From Nonomuraea sp. MG754425 (GTDB taxonomy: Bacteria; Actinomycetota; Actinomycetes; Streptosporangiales; Streptosporangiaceae), in assembly GCF_021699195.1 (NCBI RefSeq), contig NZ_SSXE01000004.1, forward strand, positions 52,116 through 116,115: a stretch of DNA of 64,000 nucleotides, written 5' to 3'. Positions 1 to 8,789 of the stretch are shown here, one piece after another (the first letter of the stretch is position 1; every line of letters starts with the position of its first letter). Under the pieces are notes generated by a model. That model had not been told where the DNA came from, did no database searches, and saw only the letters and a list, made by a program, of their open reading frames with translations. Made by a program: the position numbers and the translations under genes.

Positions 1-142
1 CCGCGATGCCTCCCCTATCGATCCTCACCGGTTCCGGGAGAAGGGACCACCAAAAGCTGGCAAACGTCAGCATTGCTCCCTAAAGCGGCTACTTGCCTCA
101 CGGGCAGATGACGTCCGGAAGAAGGGGAGGCGGGTTTCGTCC

Positions 143-613
143 TCAGGATCTCCAGGCGGTGAAGCCGAAACCGGCCGCCCAGGCTCTGTGCCGGTCGTCG
201 CTGGTGTTGCGGTTCATCTCGGTGCGGGTGGTGCCCTTCTTCGACAGGTCCACCACGACCCATTCCTCTCCGCCGGCGTACCAGCCGTAAGGCGTCTTCA
301 CCTGTCTCGTCTCGGTCAGCGTCACCGCGCCCGCGGTGCCGGTGATGCTGACCTTGAAGGCGCCCCAGCGGGCCGCGCACTTCGCCGAGCTGACGAGCTG
401 GAACTCGAGATAGGAGTCGACGCGCTCGCGCTCCAGGATGACCTGATCCGCGGTGCAGCCCATCGAGGACGGGTTCTTGCCCACGCAGGACGCCCCGGAG
501 CACCCGACGGCGGCGTGGGCGGAGGTGGCGGCGGTGGCGCCCAGCGCGGTGGCGGCGAGGGCCGCCGCCAGTGCGGCGCGGGCGAGGGTGAGCATCGTCA
601 TCTGAGTTCCCAT
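143..613 (-). CDS. Small secreted DUF2690-like protein (copy 2)
   Basis: 156-residue exported protein. The N-terminus has a hydrophobic signal segment (ALAAALAATALGATAATSAHA) ending in an AxA-type cleavage site. The mature part starts with a CxGxxCxGKxP...GC cysteine pattern (CSGASCVGKNPSSMGC), which I associate with the actinobacterial DUF2690 family; function unknown. It is a clear paralogue of the gene just upstream: both share the cysteine block, a later SAKC, a Q[VI]KT.YGWY block and a MN.NTS.DRH motif. The ATG at 613 overlaps the upstream TGA (TGATG), indicating translational coupling; an ATG at 601 is an alternative start. It is the last gene of a minus-strand operon beginning at 4881. 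Confidence 0.8.
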   Translation of the reverse strand: MGTQMTMLTLARAALAAALAATALGATAATSAHAAVGCSGASCVGKNPSSMGCTADQVILERERVDSYLEFQLVSSAKCAARWGAFKVSITGTAGAVTLTETRQVKTPYGWYAGGEEWVVVDLSKKGTTRTEMNRNTSDDRHRAWAAGFGFTAWRS

Positions 614-1071
614 CAGCTTTCCCACGTGGTGCAGGTGTAGTAGCAGGCCTGGTGGCGGTCGCCACTGGTGTTCTGGTTCATGGGGGTCCAGCGGGAGCCC
701 GCGCCGTTGCTGTGGCTGACGGTCTGAACCCGCTGGTTGTACCAGCCGTACGTCGTCTTGATCTGCCGGGTCGCCTTCACCACCGAGTATCCGCAGCACG
801 AGCTCTCGTCGACCCCGACGGCCCAGTAGGCGGAGCATTTGGCGGACCTCATCAGGCGGACGCTGCTCTCCCAGTCTCTGGACGAGGAGATGGCCACCCG
901 CACGGCGTCGGCGTCGCAACCGTAGTCGGCCGGGTCCTTGCCGACGCAGGAGGCTCCCTTGCAGGACAGCGCCGTCGTGGCGCCTGACGGTCCGCCGGTG
1001 ACGGCGAGGGTCGTGCACGCCAACGCCACCGCGGTGAGCGTGCGTGCGATCGTGGATCTGGTGGACATCAT
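613..1071 (-). CDS. Small secreted DUF2690-like protein (copy 1)
   Basis: 152-residue protein with a signal peptide (cleavage around GPSGATTA) and the motif CKGASCVGKDPADYGC, matching the DUF2690-type cysteine pattern. Tandem paralogue of the next gene. A good Shine-Dalgarno (AAGGAG, 1074-1079) lies before two consecutive ATGs at 1071 and 1068; spacing favours 1068. The gap to the upstream hydrolase gene is only 12 bases, so all three genes are probably co-transcribed. There are extra cysteines (ESSCCGY, CYYTCTTW) near the middle and the C-terminus, suggesting a disulfide-stabilised extracellular protein. The role is unknown; context suggests the cell envelope or a secreted partner of the 1084-4881 product. 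Confidence 0.8.
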   Translation of the reverse strand: MMSTRSTIARTLTAVALACTTLAVTGGPSGATTALSCKGASCVGKDPADYGCDADAVRVAISSSRDWESSVRLMRSAKCSAYWAVGVDESSCCGYSVVKATRQIKTTYGWYNQRVQTVSHSNGAGSRWTPMNQNTSGDRHQACYYTCTTWES

Positions 1072-1083
1072 GTCTCCTTGTCG

Positions 1084-4000
1084 TCAGCTATTGAGGTCGC
1101 GCAGAGCCTGGTTGAAGACGTTGCGGTACAGCACCGAACTGCCTTCCTTGGTGGGATGGAAGGACTGCTGGGAGACAGGGACGAGGCTCGGGCTCTCACC
1201 CTGGGTACGGGCCACGATCACGTTGTGGATGGCCTCCGCCTCCCCGCAGACCCCGCGGCCCGCGAACTGCTCGCGGGGGTCGGCGAAGGACACGGACGCG
1301 CCGGTCTCGACGGCGGCGGCGGTCGCGGCCGAGCGCAGGGCGCCGTTCAGCAGGCCGGCCATCTCGCCGAGCCAGGGATAGGTGTCCTCGCCGATGCCAT
1401 AGACGCAGGGGCCGTCGAACAACCGCGGGTAGCCCATGAGGATGATGGCCGCGTTCGGGGCCTCGCGGTGGATCTCCAGCAGGGTGTCGTGGACGGCGGG
1501 GCCGACGGCGCCGTGGATCTGCCGGGGAACGGACTCGCCGAGCGGGACGTCGCCGTCTCCCTCCAAGACCGTCTCCTGACAGGGAGTCTGGCCCGGAGGG
1601 CGGACGATGCAGTGCTCCAGGATCGCGCCGAAGCGGGCGTCGTTGCCGCCGATGGACAGGGTGACGAGTGTGGTGTTCTCGTCCAGGTACCCCTTGTCGA
1701 GTTGGCCGTGTTCGCGGAACTGCCCTTGACCGGTCAGGTTGCCGGTGAGCGCGCCCGAGCAGGCGTGGAACTGGTGCTCCAGGCTCGGGTCCCAGGTGTC
1801 GTGCCGCTCGCCGATGCTCATGGCCGGACGGTCGGTGAGGGTGCCGGCGCGCGACCAGGCGTACTTGGAGCGGTGGCAGGCGTTGCCGTATTTCCAGCGG
1901 TATTCGGGGTTGTGGTAGGTGCCTTCGATGCCGCCGCCGTCGCTGTCGGTCTCGGTGTAGTAGTCGAACTGCGCCGCCGTCGAGGCGCCCTCGCCGGAGG
2001 CGTAGGAGTCGCCCAGCGAGACGATCTGGTGCCTGGGCTTGGAGCTCAGGAGCTGGAAGGCGATGGCGTCCCAGGCGATTCGCTGTTCGCCGTCGCCGTC
2101 CTCGGTGAGGTTGGACAGGGAGACCGACGGCACGCCGCCGAAGTCGAAGACGCCGAGGGAGACCCAGCGGTGCTGCCGGACGCGTTGCAGGACCGCGCGT
2201 TTGCGCCGGCCGTCCCCGGTGTCGATCGTGTATACGGCCTGCTGGGTGGCGGCGTTGTGGTCGGGGATGTGCACCATCACCCGCGCCCACTGGTGGAGGG
2301 TGCGGCCGAGGGTCCAGGTGCCGGTGACCCGGTAGGCGGCGTCGCTCGGCCGGCGGGTGTTGGCGAACCAGAAGTGGCCGCCGAGCCCGCCTCCGGCCTG
2401 ATGGAAGTCGATCTTCGAGCGTTCGAGTCCTTCGTCGTCCTTGGCGAAGTCCAGGGCGAACGAGCCCGCGTTGGTGAAGCGACGGCCGCAGCCGGGCCGT
2501 ACCGAGGCGACCGTGTCGGGCACGTCGTCGATGACCAGGGATCCGGCCGGTACGGCGTTGCTCCCGTTGAAGCCGGTGGTGAAGGGGTCGCAGTTGGGCC
2601 GGAAGTGCTCCACCGGCATCTTCTTCTCCTCGACCTCGCCCGGATGCAGGGCGAACTCGGGCTCTGGATAGTCGGTCGGGAAGCGCATGTTCGCGTTGCC
2701 GCACTCGGCGGCGCAGTTCGCCTTCCAGACGACCGGTTTGTGCCACCAGCAGCGGAAGTCCTCCCTGAGGCAGGGCTGCGCGGAGGGCGCGCAGGAGTTG
2801 CTGCTGTCGCAGAACAGGGTCCGGGGCGGTTTGACCTGCTCGCGCAGGGCCTGGGTGTTCCACCACGCCTGGTTGTAGCCCGCGTGCGTGGAGTCATCGC
2901 GGAAGTCGTACTTGGCGATGGGGTGGGCGGCCCAGCCCATGACCTTCTCCGGGTACGGCCAGCGCTGCGGGTTGGCGGCGTCGGCCTGGCTGTGCTCCAG
3001 GAACGGCGTGCGGTTGGGCGGGTAGTCGGCGTTCATCGGGTTGTTGGACCAGCCCAGGCCCCAGTTCCCGAACTGGTCGGTGCAGGTGGGGCTGGGCCGG
3101 CAGCCGGTCTCGTTGCCGAAGCGCGCGTCCGGCTGGAACCCGCTGTTGTAGACCCACACGGCGGCGAACCAGTTCTCCAGCTTCGCCGGGTCAGCGTTGT
3201 TGACCTTGATGTGGTCGTAGACCTGGTTCCACTTGTCCTGCAGGATGCGCAGGCCCGCGGCGATGTTCGTGGCGTAGTCGAGGGCGATGGCCCGCTGGGT
3301 GGTCTCGGCCTGGTCGCCCTTGCGCATGCCGGTGGTGACCTGGGCGACGCCGTACCCGCAGTCGGCCTCCCGCCAGCGGATGCTCCAGCCGTCGTCGGAG
3401 GCGCGCCTGCCGTAGTAGTCGCCGATCAGCGGGTTGCCGGTGACCCCTTCCAAGGCGTGCCAGGACGCCTGCCACAGGTTGGACTCCTGCGCCAGGATGC
3501 CGAGCATGATCTGCGCGGGCACCTGGCCGCCGCCCTTGAGCGACAAGGGCGGCAGCAGCCCCTGCGGCGACCAGGACGGCAGCCCCGACTGGTTCCAGTT
3601 GGAGGGCCGCGGCGTCGTGAGCGCGCCCTGAACGGCGAGGTTGACCGCCCATTCGACCTGCTTCCAGTGCGGTTGCAGCGCTTGCCGGCGGGCGTCGTTG
3701 CGCGCGATGGCGCAGGGCTCGATCGGGTTTTCGGTCTGGGGGGCGGCCCGCCCGGCGGCTTCCGGATCGCCTGCGGCCCGCGGACCTCCGGGGACGAGCG
3801 TGAAGTCGAGCCCCGCTCCGGTACGGGCCACGTGCGCCTTGAGCGTCACCCGCGAGGCGGACCCCGGCACGCCCACGCCCGCGGACGTGTGGGAGAGGAA
3901 CAGCGCGCCGCCGGTGGAGACCTCGTCGTGCGCGCCCGCCGCCACCTGGACGACCTGGCCGGGTAACGCGTCCACTTCGGTGGGACGGCCGGTCAGGTAG

Positions 4001-4881
4001 GCCGTGCCGCCGGCCCCCGCCGCCAGGCCCAGTTGGGTGAGCGGGCCCGTCGCCAGCCGCTTCGGCCGCTGTCCGCCGGCGGGCAGGTGTTCGACGGTCG
4101 CCAGGTCGTCGCCGTGGGCGGCGAGGAAGGTCAGGCTGCCGTCGCGGTGCGGACGCAGGTGGCTCGGCGTGCCCTGCGAACGTGCGTACCGGCTTGTCTC
4201 GCCCGAGTTGGAGACCTCGATCAGGCCGTCGCCCGCCACCGCCACGATCGAGTCCCCCATCGGGACCGCCGAGGTGGCCTGGCCGGGCACCTCGACCGGG
4301 TCGGCGATCTTGCCGGTCGTCGTGTCCACCAGGTGCAACCGGGTGGCGGTGCCCTCCTTCCCGCCTGCCTGGCCGAACACGGCGCTCTCACCGGCGCCGC
4401 ATCCCGGGCTGTGGTAGGCGAGGCTCGCGTGCAGTCCCAGCCTGGTGATCCGCCCGGACTCCAGGTCGACCAGCGCGGTGAACGCGCCGCGCCGGAAGAG
4501 CGCCTCGGAGTTGGTGAACTGGCGTGGCGCGTAGGCCACCACCGCCCGCTTGGCCGAGCCGGTGAGGCAGGCGTTGCCGACCCACCTGTCGGTGTCGAAG
4601 CCGCCCTCCGACAGGGTCGCGGCGGTTCGCCACCGGTAGCCGTCGGCGGCTCTGGCGACCAGGAGGTGGAAGCCGGTCGAATCGCCGGCAACGGTCCAAG
4701 CCAGGTCGTCGGAGCCGGCCCATCCCGAGCCGAGCAGTTCCTCCCGCCGGTCCGCGGGGACGGACGGGACCGGCTCCTGGACGGCAGCCGAGGCCGGCGC
4801 CATGAGAGGTGCGGCCGGCACGCTCGACATCGGTGCGAGCACGACGCCGACGAGCGCGGCGAACACGAGTGAGGTACGCAC
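1084..4881 (-). CDS. Secreted multidomain protein: propeller, SLT-like, golvesin-like and GDSL/SGNH hydrolase domains
   Basis: 1265-residue exported protein with a GTG start and signal peptide (LVFAALVGVVLAPMSSVPAAP). About residues 50-370 look like a beta-propeller. About 385-640 resemble a lysozyme-like lytic transglycosylase (IMLGILAQESNLWQAS, candidate catalytic Glu near 465; CGYGVAQVTTG). About 800-945 match a golvesin/Xly CBD-like domain (HIPDHNAATQQAVYTIDTGDG, RWVSLGVFDF). From about 950 to the end is an SGNH/GDSL hydrolase: block I SLGDSYASGEG (Ser near 957), block III GGND, block V SFHPTKEG. The predicted activity is an extracellular esterase/lipase combined with peptidoglycan or polysaccharide binding or cleavage. 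It is the first gene of an operon with the two DUF2690-like genes and is divergent from a SARP regulator whose operator-like repeats lie in the shared upstream region. Confidence 0.85.
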   Translation of the reverse strand: MRTSLVFAALVGVVLAPMSSVPAAPLMAPASAAVQEPVPSVPADRREELLGSGWAGSDDLAWTVAGDSTGFHLLVARAADGYRWRTAATLSEGGFDTDRWVGNACLTGSAKRAVVAYAPRQFTNSEALFRRGAFTALVDLESGRITRLGLHASLAYHSPGCGAGESAVFGQAGGKEGTATRLHLVDTTTGKIADPVEVPGQATSAVPMGDSIVAVAGDGLIEVSNSGETSRYARSQGTPSHLRPHRDGSLTFLAAHGDDLATVEHLPAGGQRPKRLATGPLTQLGLAAGAGGTAYLTGRPTEVDALPGQVVQVAAGAHDEVSTGGALFLSHTSAGVGVPGSASRVTLKAHVARTGAGLDFTLVPGGPRAAGDPEAAGRAAPQTENPIEPCAIARNDARRQALQPHWKQVEWAVNLAVQGALTTPRPSNWNQSGLPSWSPQGLLPPLSLKGGGQVPAQIMLGILAQESNLWQASWHALEGVTGNPLIGDYYGRRASDDGWSIRWREADCGYGVAQVTTGMRKGDQAETTQRAIALDYATNIAAGLRILQDKWNQVYDHIKVNNADPAKLENWFAAVWVYNSGFQPDARFGNETGCRPSPTCTDQFGNWGLGWSNNPMNADYPPNRTPFLEHSQADAANPQRWPYPEKVMGWAAHPIAKYDFRDDSTHAGYNQAWWNTQALREQVKPPRTLFCDSSNSCAPSAQPCLREDFRCWWHKPVVWKANCAAECGNANMRFPTDYPEPEFALHPGEVEEKKMPVEHFRPNCDPFTTGFNGSNAVPAGSLVIDDVPDTVASVRPGCGRRFTNAGSFALDFAKDDEGLERSKIDFHQAGGGLGGHFWFANTRRPSDAAYRVTGTWTLGRTLHQWARVMVHIPDHNAATQQAVYTIDTGDGRRKRAVLQRVRQHRWVSLGVFDFGGVPSVSLSNLTEDGDGEQRIAWDAIAFQLLSSKPRHQIVSLGDSYASGEGASTAAQFDYYTETDSDGGGIEGTYHNPEYRWKYGNACHRSKYAWSRAGTLTDRPAMSIGERHDTWDPSLEHQFHACSGALTGNLTGQGQFREHGQLDKGYLDENTTLVTLSIGGNDARFGAILEHCIVRPPGQTPCQETVLEGDGDVPLGESVPRQIHGAVGPAVHDTLLEIHREAPNAAIILMGYPRLFDGPCVYGIGEDTYPWLGEMAGLLNGALRSAATAAAVETGASVSFADPREQFAGRGVCGEAEAIHNVIVARTQGESPSLVPVSQQSFHPTKEGSSVLYRNVFNQALRDLNS

Positions 4882-5096
4882 CGGCTACCACCGGGCCGTG
4901 CGGATGACGGCTCTGAGATCGGTGGTGCCGTGGCGGGTGCGGGTCAGGTCCATCAGGCTCCGTTCGGGAAGGGTGGCGGGGCGGTTGGGACACCAGCACC
5001 GCCCTGGCGGAGCCCGGACGGCGGCGCTCGATCGGGTCCGGCGATGTCGAGGTTCGAGAACGATCTCCACGGACCGGCCCCATCCTGGCCGGGCAG

Positions 5097-5125
5097 CCGT
5101 GAGGATGCCGTGAGAGATCCGTGAG
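5097..5125 (+). promoter_or_regulatory. SARP-type operator: three perfect heptamer direct repeats
   Basis: CCGTGAG occurs three times, at 5097-5103, 5108-5114 and 5119-5125, with an exact 11-bp period (one helical turn). Direct heptamers at 11-bp spacing are the known binding-site architecture of SARP/AfsR-type regulators. The array sits 25 bases upstream of the chosen SARP start, so autoregulation and possibly control of the divergent hydrolase operon are inferred. The third repeat overlaps an alternative GTG start at 5121, which argues against that start. Confidence 0.65.
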
Positions 5126-5150
5126 CCGGTTTCGGGGGAAGGCGGTGACG

Positions 5151-8036
5151 ATGCTGACGTTCAGGGTGCTGGGCGCGGTGGAGGCGCGACATCGGGAGGA
5201 CGTCGTGCCGATGCCGCCGAAGGTGCGGCGGCTGCTGGCCGCGCTGCTGTCGCGGCCGAACACCGCGGTCGCGGCGACGGACCTGATCGAGGCCGTGTGG
5301 GACTCGGCCCCGCCGGCCTCCGCGCGCGAGAGCCTGCGCATCTACGTCCACCGGCTCAACCAGGCGCTCGGGGCCGCGCGGGTGACCGCCGCGGCCGCCG
5401 GCTACCTGCTCGCCGTCGAGGACGCCGCACTGGACTCCCTGGAGTTCGAGCGGGCCGTCCGGCATGGCAGGCAGGCGATCGAGCGCGGCGACCTGGTCAC
5501 CGGGATGGCCACGCTCGAGGCCGCCCTGGGGATGTGGCGGGGCCCGGCCTTCGCCGAGTCGCAGGCGCTGGCCGTCGTGCGGGAGGAGGCGGCACGCCTG
5601 GACGAGCTACGGCTCACCGTGACCGAGGAACGCCTCGACGCCGGGCTCACCCTCGGACGCCACGGCGAGATCGTCGCCGAGCTGAAGTCGCTGGCGCTCG
5701 CCCACCCGTTGCGCGAGCGGCTGCGCGCCCAGTTGATGACCGCCCTGTGGGGTGACGGCCGGCAGGCCGAAGCGCTGGCCGCCTACCAGGACGCCGCCGA
5801 GTTCCTGGCGCGCGAACTCGGCCTCGAACCCGGACCGGAGCTGCGCGACCTCCAGCAGCGGATCCTCCGGCAGGAGACGTACCCGGTCAGGACGCCCAGA
5901 TCGGCCTCTGCCGTGGTGCCGGCCCAGCTCGCGCCGCCGAACTCCGCCTTCACCGGACGCGTCCGAGCGGCCCGCGCGCTGGACGGGCTGATCGCCCCCG
6001 AGAGCCCGACGCCGGTGGCGATCGTCAGCGGCATCGCCGGAGTCGGCAAGACCGCGCTCGCCCTCGACTGGGCGCACCGCAACCTGTCGAGCTTCCCCGA
6101 CGGCCAGCTCTTCGCCGACCTGCGCGGCTACGACCGCCAGGCCGAGCCGGTCGCGCCGCACGACCTGCTGGGGCGGTTCCTGCGCGCGCTGGGCGTCAAC
6201 AGCGAGCAGATCCCCGCCGACACCGACGAGCGCACGGCGTTGTACCGCAGCGTCCTGCACCCGCTGCGGGTGCTGATCCTGCTGGACAACGCGGCTTCGT
6301 CCGCCCAGGTCCGGCCGCTGTTGCCGGGTGCGCGAGGGTGCCGCGTGCTGGTCACGTCCCGGCCCCGGCTGGAGGACCTGCTCATCGAGTACGGCGCGGC
6401 AGCCGTTCCGCTCGCGCCCCTCGACGACCGGGAGGCCGTGAACCTGCTCGCCGGGGTGCTCGGCACCCCCTGGGTCGAACGGGAACGGACCGACGCCGAG
6501 CGGCTCGCCCGGCTGTGCGACGGGCTCCCCCTGGCCCTGCGGCTGACGGCCGCCCGGCTGACCAGTCGCCGAACCGGCTCGATCGCGGAACTGGTGGCGC
6601 AACTGGCTGACCGGCAGCGCCGGCTCGACCTCATGAACGGCGAGGAGCTGCAGGTCAGAAGCGGTTTCGAGCTGTCCTGCCGCGATCTGCCCGAACCGGT
6701 GACGCGCGCTTTCCGGCTGCTGAGCCTGCTCGACGCGCCCGGCGGCCTGACGGCCTGGCACCTCGCGGCGCTGCTCGACCAGCCGGACCTGCTCGAAGCG
6801 GACGCCCTGCTGGACGTCCTCGTCGACGCGCAACTGCTGCAACCCCTGGGCGTGGACCGCACCGGCCGGCGGCGCTTCCGCTTCCATGATCTCGTACGGC
6901 TCTACGCCGCCGAACGCGCCGAGACCGACGAACCGGAAGCGGAACGGCGGGCGGCCACCCTGCGCGCCCTCGGAGCCATGCTGGCCCTCACCGCCCACGC
7001 CGACAGGGCCTTCCGGGGCGAGGACATCGACGAGGTCCAGGGCACCAGCGCCCGCTGGTTACCCGACAACCACGCGGCGCTCGTCCCGGATCCGATGCTC
7101 TGGCTCGACACCGAACGGCTCAACCTCTCCGCCATGATCCGGCAGGCCGCCCGCGCGGGCTGGTCCGAGCCGTGCTGGGAGCTGACCGCCACCAGCTCGA
7201 TGTTGCGGCAGAGGCGCGGCTACCAGGACGACCAGCTCGCCGACTACGAGATCGCCCTGCGGCTGTGCCGTCGTCAGGGCAATCTCCGCGGCACGGCCGC
7301 CCTCCTGCTGAGCCACGGCGGCCTCCACCACCAGATGGGCAACCTGTCACTCGCGGTCGCGTGCGCGAGCGAGGCCGTCGACCTGTACGAGCTCCTCGGC
7401 GACAAGCGCGGGCACGCGCTGGCCCTGGCGGACTCCGGCGTCGCCCACCGCGTGCTCGCCGCCTGGGAACCGGCCCTGGCGGCGTTCGAGCGGGCCTTCG
7501 AGATCTTCGAGGAGATCGGCGACCTGGCGTCCGCCGCGTACGTGCTGTTCCATCTCGGCGCGCTGCACCAGCGACGCGATCAGTTCGACCAGGCGCAGGC
7601 CGCGGCCGAACGCGGGCTCGCCCTGCTGCCTCCGGGGATTCCCGAGCTCGAACTCCACCTGCGCCGCACGCTCGGCGACGCCTACCTGCGCCAGGGCCGC
7701 GTCCAGGAGGCCCACGACATCCTGACCGACGTCGTACGGGGTGCCCGCGCGCGGCGCGACCTCTTCCAGGAAGCCGAGGCGCTCCTCGTCCTGGGCGAGA
7801 CCGAGGTGGCCGCCGGGCGGCTCGCCCAGGGCCGGGCCACCCTCACCCTGGCGCTGGAGCAGGGCCGCCAGCTCAACGGGAGGACCTTCGAGGGACGGGT
7901 GCACCTGGCCCTCGGCCACATCGTCGACGGCCGGCACATCGAGCATCTGGAGACGGCAATCGAGATCTTCGCCACCTCCAACGCCCCCGCCTGGCACGCC
8001 AAGGCCGTGGCCGCCCTCGCCACACACCAACACTGA
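5151..8036 (+). CDS. SARP-family transcriptional regulator with NB-ARC and TPR domains (AfsR-like)
   Basis: 961-residue AfsR-type activator. An OmpR-like winged helix lies at about 1-90 (MLTFRVLGAVEA), a bacterial transcriptional activation domain at about 91-235, NB-ARC with Walker A GIAGVGKT (about 294-301) and Walker B LILLDNA (about 374-380), and TPR repeats from about 690. I chose ATG 5151 because AAGG at 5139-5142 is 8 bases upstream; the in-frame GTGs at 5121 and 5145 are less well placed and 5121 lies inside the operator repeats. The likely role is to switch on secondary-metabolite or secreted-protein genes upon nucleotide binding. It is closely similar in architecture to the gene at 21456. 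A peptidase E-like gene follows after 17 bases and is probably co-transcribed. Confidence 0.92.
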   Translation: MLTFRVLGAVEARHREDVVPMPPKVRRLLAALLSRPNTAVAATDLIEAVWDSAPPASARESLRIYVHRLNQALGAARVTAAAAGYLLAVEDAALDSLEFERAVRHGRQAIERGDLVTGMATLEAALGMWRGPAFAESQALAVVREEAARLDELRLTVTEERLDAGLTLGRHGEIVAELKSLALAHPLRERLRAQLMTALWGDGRQAEALAAYQDAAEFLARELGLEPGPELRDLQQRILRQETYPVRTPRSASAVVPAQLAPPNSAFTGRVRAARALDGLIAPESPTPVAIVSGIAGVGKTALALDWAHRNLSSFPDGQLFADLRGYDRQAEPVAPHDLLGRFLRALGVNSEQIPADTDERTALYRSVLHPLRVLILLDNAASSAQVRPLLPGARGCRVLVTSRPRLEDLLIEYGAAAVPLAPLDDREAVNLLAGVLGTPWVERERTDAERLARLCDGLPLALRLTAARLTSRRTGSIAELVAQLADRQRRLDLMNGEELQVRSGFELSCRDLPEPVTRAFRLLSLLDAPGGLTAWHLAALLDQPDLLEADALLDVLVDAQLLQPLGVDRTGRRRFRFHDLVRLYAAERAETDEPEAERRAATLRALGAMLALTAHADRAFRGEDIDEVQGTSARWLPDNHAALVPDPMLWLDTERLNLSAMIRQAARAGWSEPCWELTATSSMLRQRRGYQDDQLADYEIALRLCRRQGNLRGTAALLLSHGGLHHQMGNLSLAVACASEAVDLYELLGDKRGHALALADSGVAHRVLAAWEPALAAFERAFEIFEEIGDLASAAYVLFHLGALHQRRDQFDQAQAAAERGLALLPPGIPELELHLRRTLGDAYLRQGRVQEAHDILTDVVRGARARRDLFQEAEALLVLGETEVAAGRLAQGRATLTLALEQGRQLNGRTFEGRVHLALGHIVDGRHIEHLETAIEIFATSNAPAWHAKAVAALATHQH

Positions 8037-8053
8037 CTGGTCGGTGAGACCAT

Positions 8054-8785
8054 GTGCTCATGATCAGAGACCCGCAGATCCTGGCGTGCTCAGGGGTCCT
8101 GAATCCCCCTGACGGATTCAGGCAGGTAGGCGTCCAGATCTGGCAGGCCATGCAGTTGGCGAGCGTGCGCAGGCCACGGGTGTGCCTGATCGCCACGGCG
8201 GTCGGTGACTCTCGCGAGCACATCGACGGCTGGTACGGACGCGCCCGGTTGTTCGGGGACGCCGAGTTGTCCCATCTCCAGTTGTTCACGCAGCCGAACG
8301 TCACCGACGTACGCGCCCATCTGCTCGCCCAGGACGTGATCTTCGTGTCCGGCGGCAGCGTGGTGAACCTCCTGGCGGTGTGGCGCGCGCACCGGCTCGA
8401 CGCGATCATGCGGGAGTGCTGGGAGAAGGGCGTCGTGCTGGCGGGTCAGAGTGCGGGCAGCCTGTGCTGGCATCAGGACGGGGTGACCGACTCCTTCGGT
8501 GACGACCTTGACGCCACCGAGGACGGCCTGGGCTTTCTGCCGTTCAGCAACGGTGTGCACGATGATCTGGACGACCAGCCCAGACGGTCTCGTTTCCGGG
8601 AACTCATCGGCGAAGGGACGTTGCCGGCCGGGTACGCCACCGAGGACGGCGTCGGTCTCCACTACGTGGGCACCCGGCTGCATGATGTGGTCGGGATCCT
8701 GCCGAACCGGAACGCATGGTTCGTCGAAGCCCATGACGGAAACTACCGCGAGCAGGCCATACCCGCCCGCTTCTGGGCCCCGTAA
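8054..8785 (+). CDS. Peptidase E / S51-family protein
   Basis: 243-residue cytoplasmic protein of the PepE (S51, class-I glutamine amidotransferase-like) family. Seen: an IFVSGGSVVNLLAVW strand-loop and the nucleophile elbow LAGQSAGSLCW with the candidate Ser at about 133. Family members cleave Asp-X dipeptides using Ser-His-Glu; a later histidine-containing segment (NGVHDDL) could complete the triad. The start is GTG 8054, with GGTGAG five bases upstream; ATG 8060 is an alternative. The gap of only 17 bases after the SARP gene suggests one transcript; it ends four bases before a convergent MFS gene. Confidence 0.85.
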   Translation: MLMIRDPQILACSGVLNPPDGFRQVGVQIWQAMQLASVRRPRVCLIATAVGDSREHIDGWYGRARLFGDAELSHLQLFTQPNVTDVRAHLLAQDVIFVSGGSVVNLLAVWRAHRLDAIMRECWEKGVVLAGQSAGSLCWHQDGVTDSFGDDLDATEDGLGFLPFSNGVHDDLDDQPRRSRFRELIGEGTLPAGYATEDGVGLHYVGTRLHDVVGILPNRNAWFVEAHDGNYREQAIPARFWAP

Positions 8786-8789
8786 GGCG

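Noticed and set aside
1078..3966. 962-codon open frame on the plus strand
   Set aside because: Antisense shadow of the secreted multidomain hydrolase gene; low-complexity Gly/Val/Arg composition and no domains, while the minus strand shows clear catalytic motifs.
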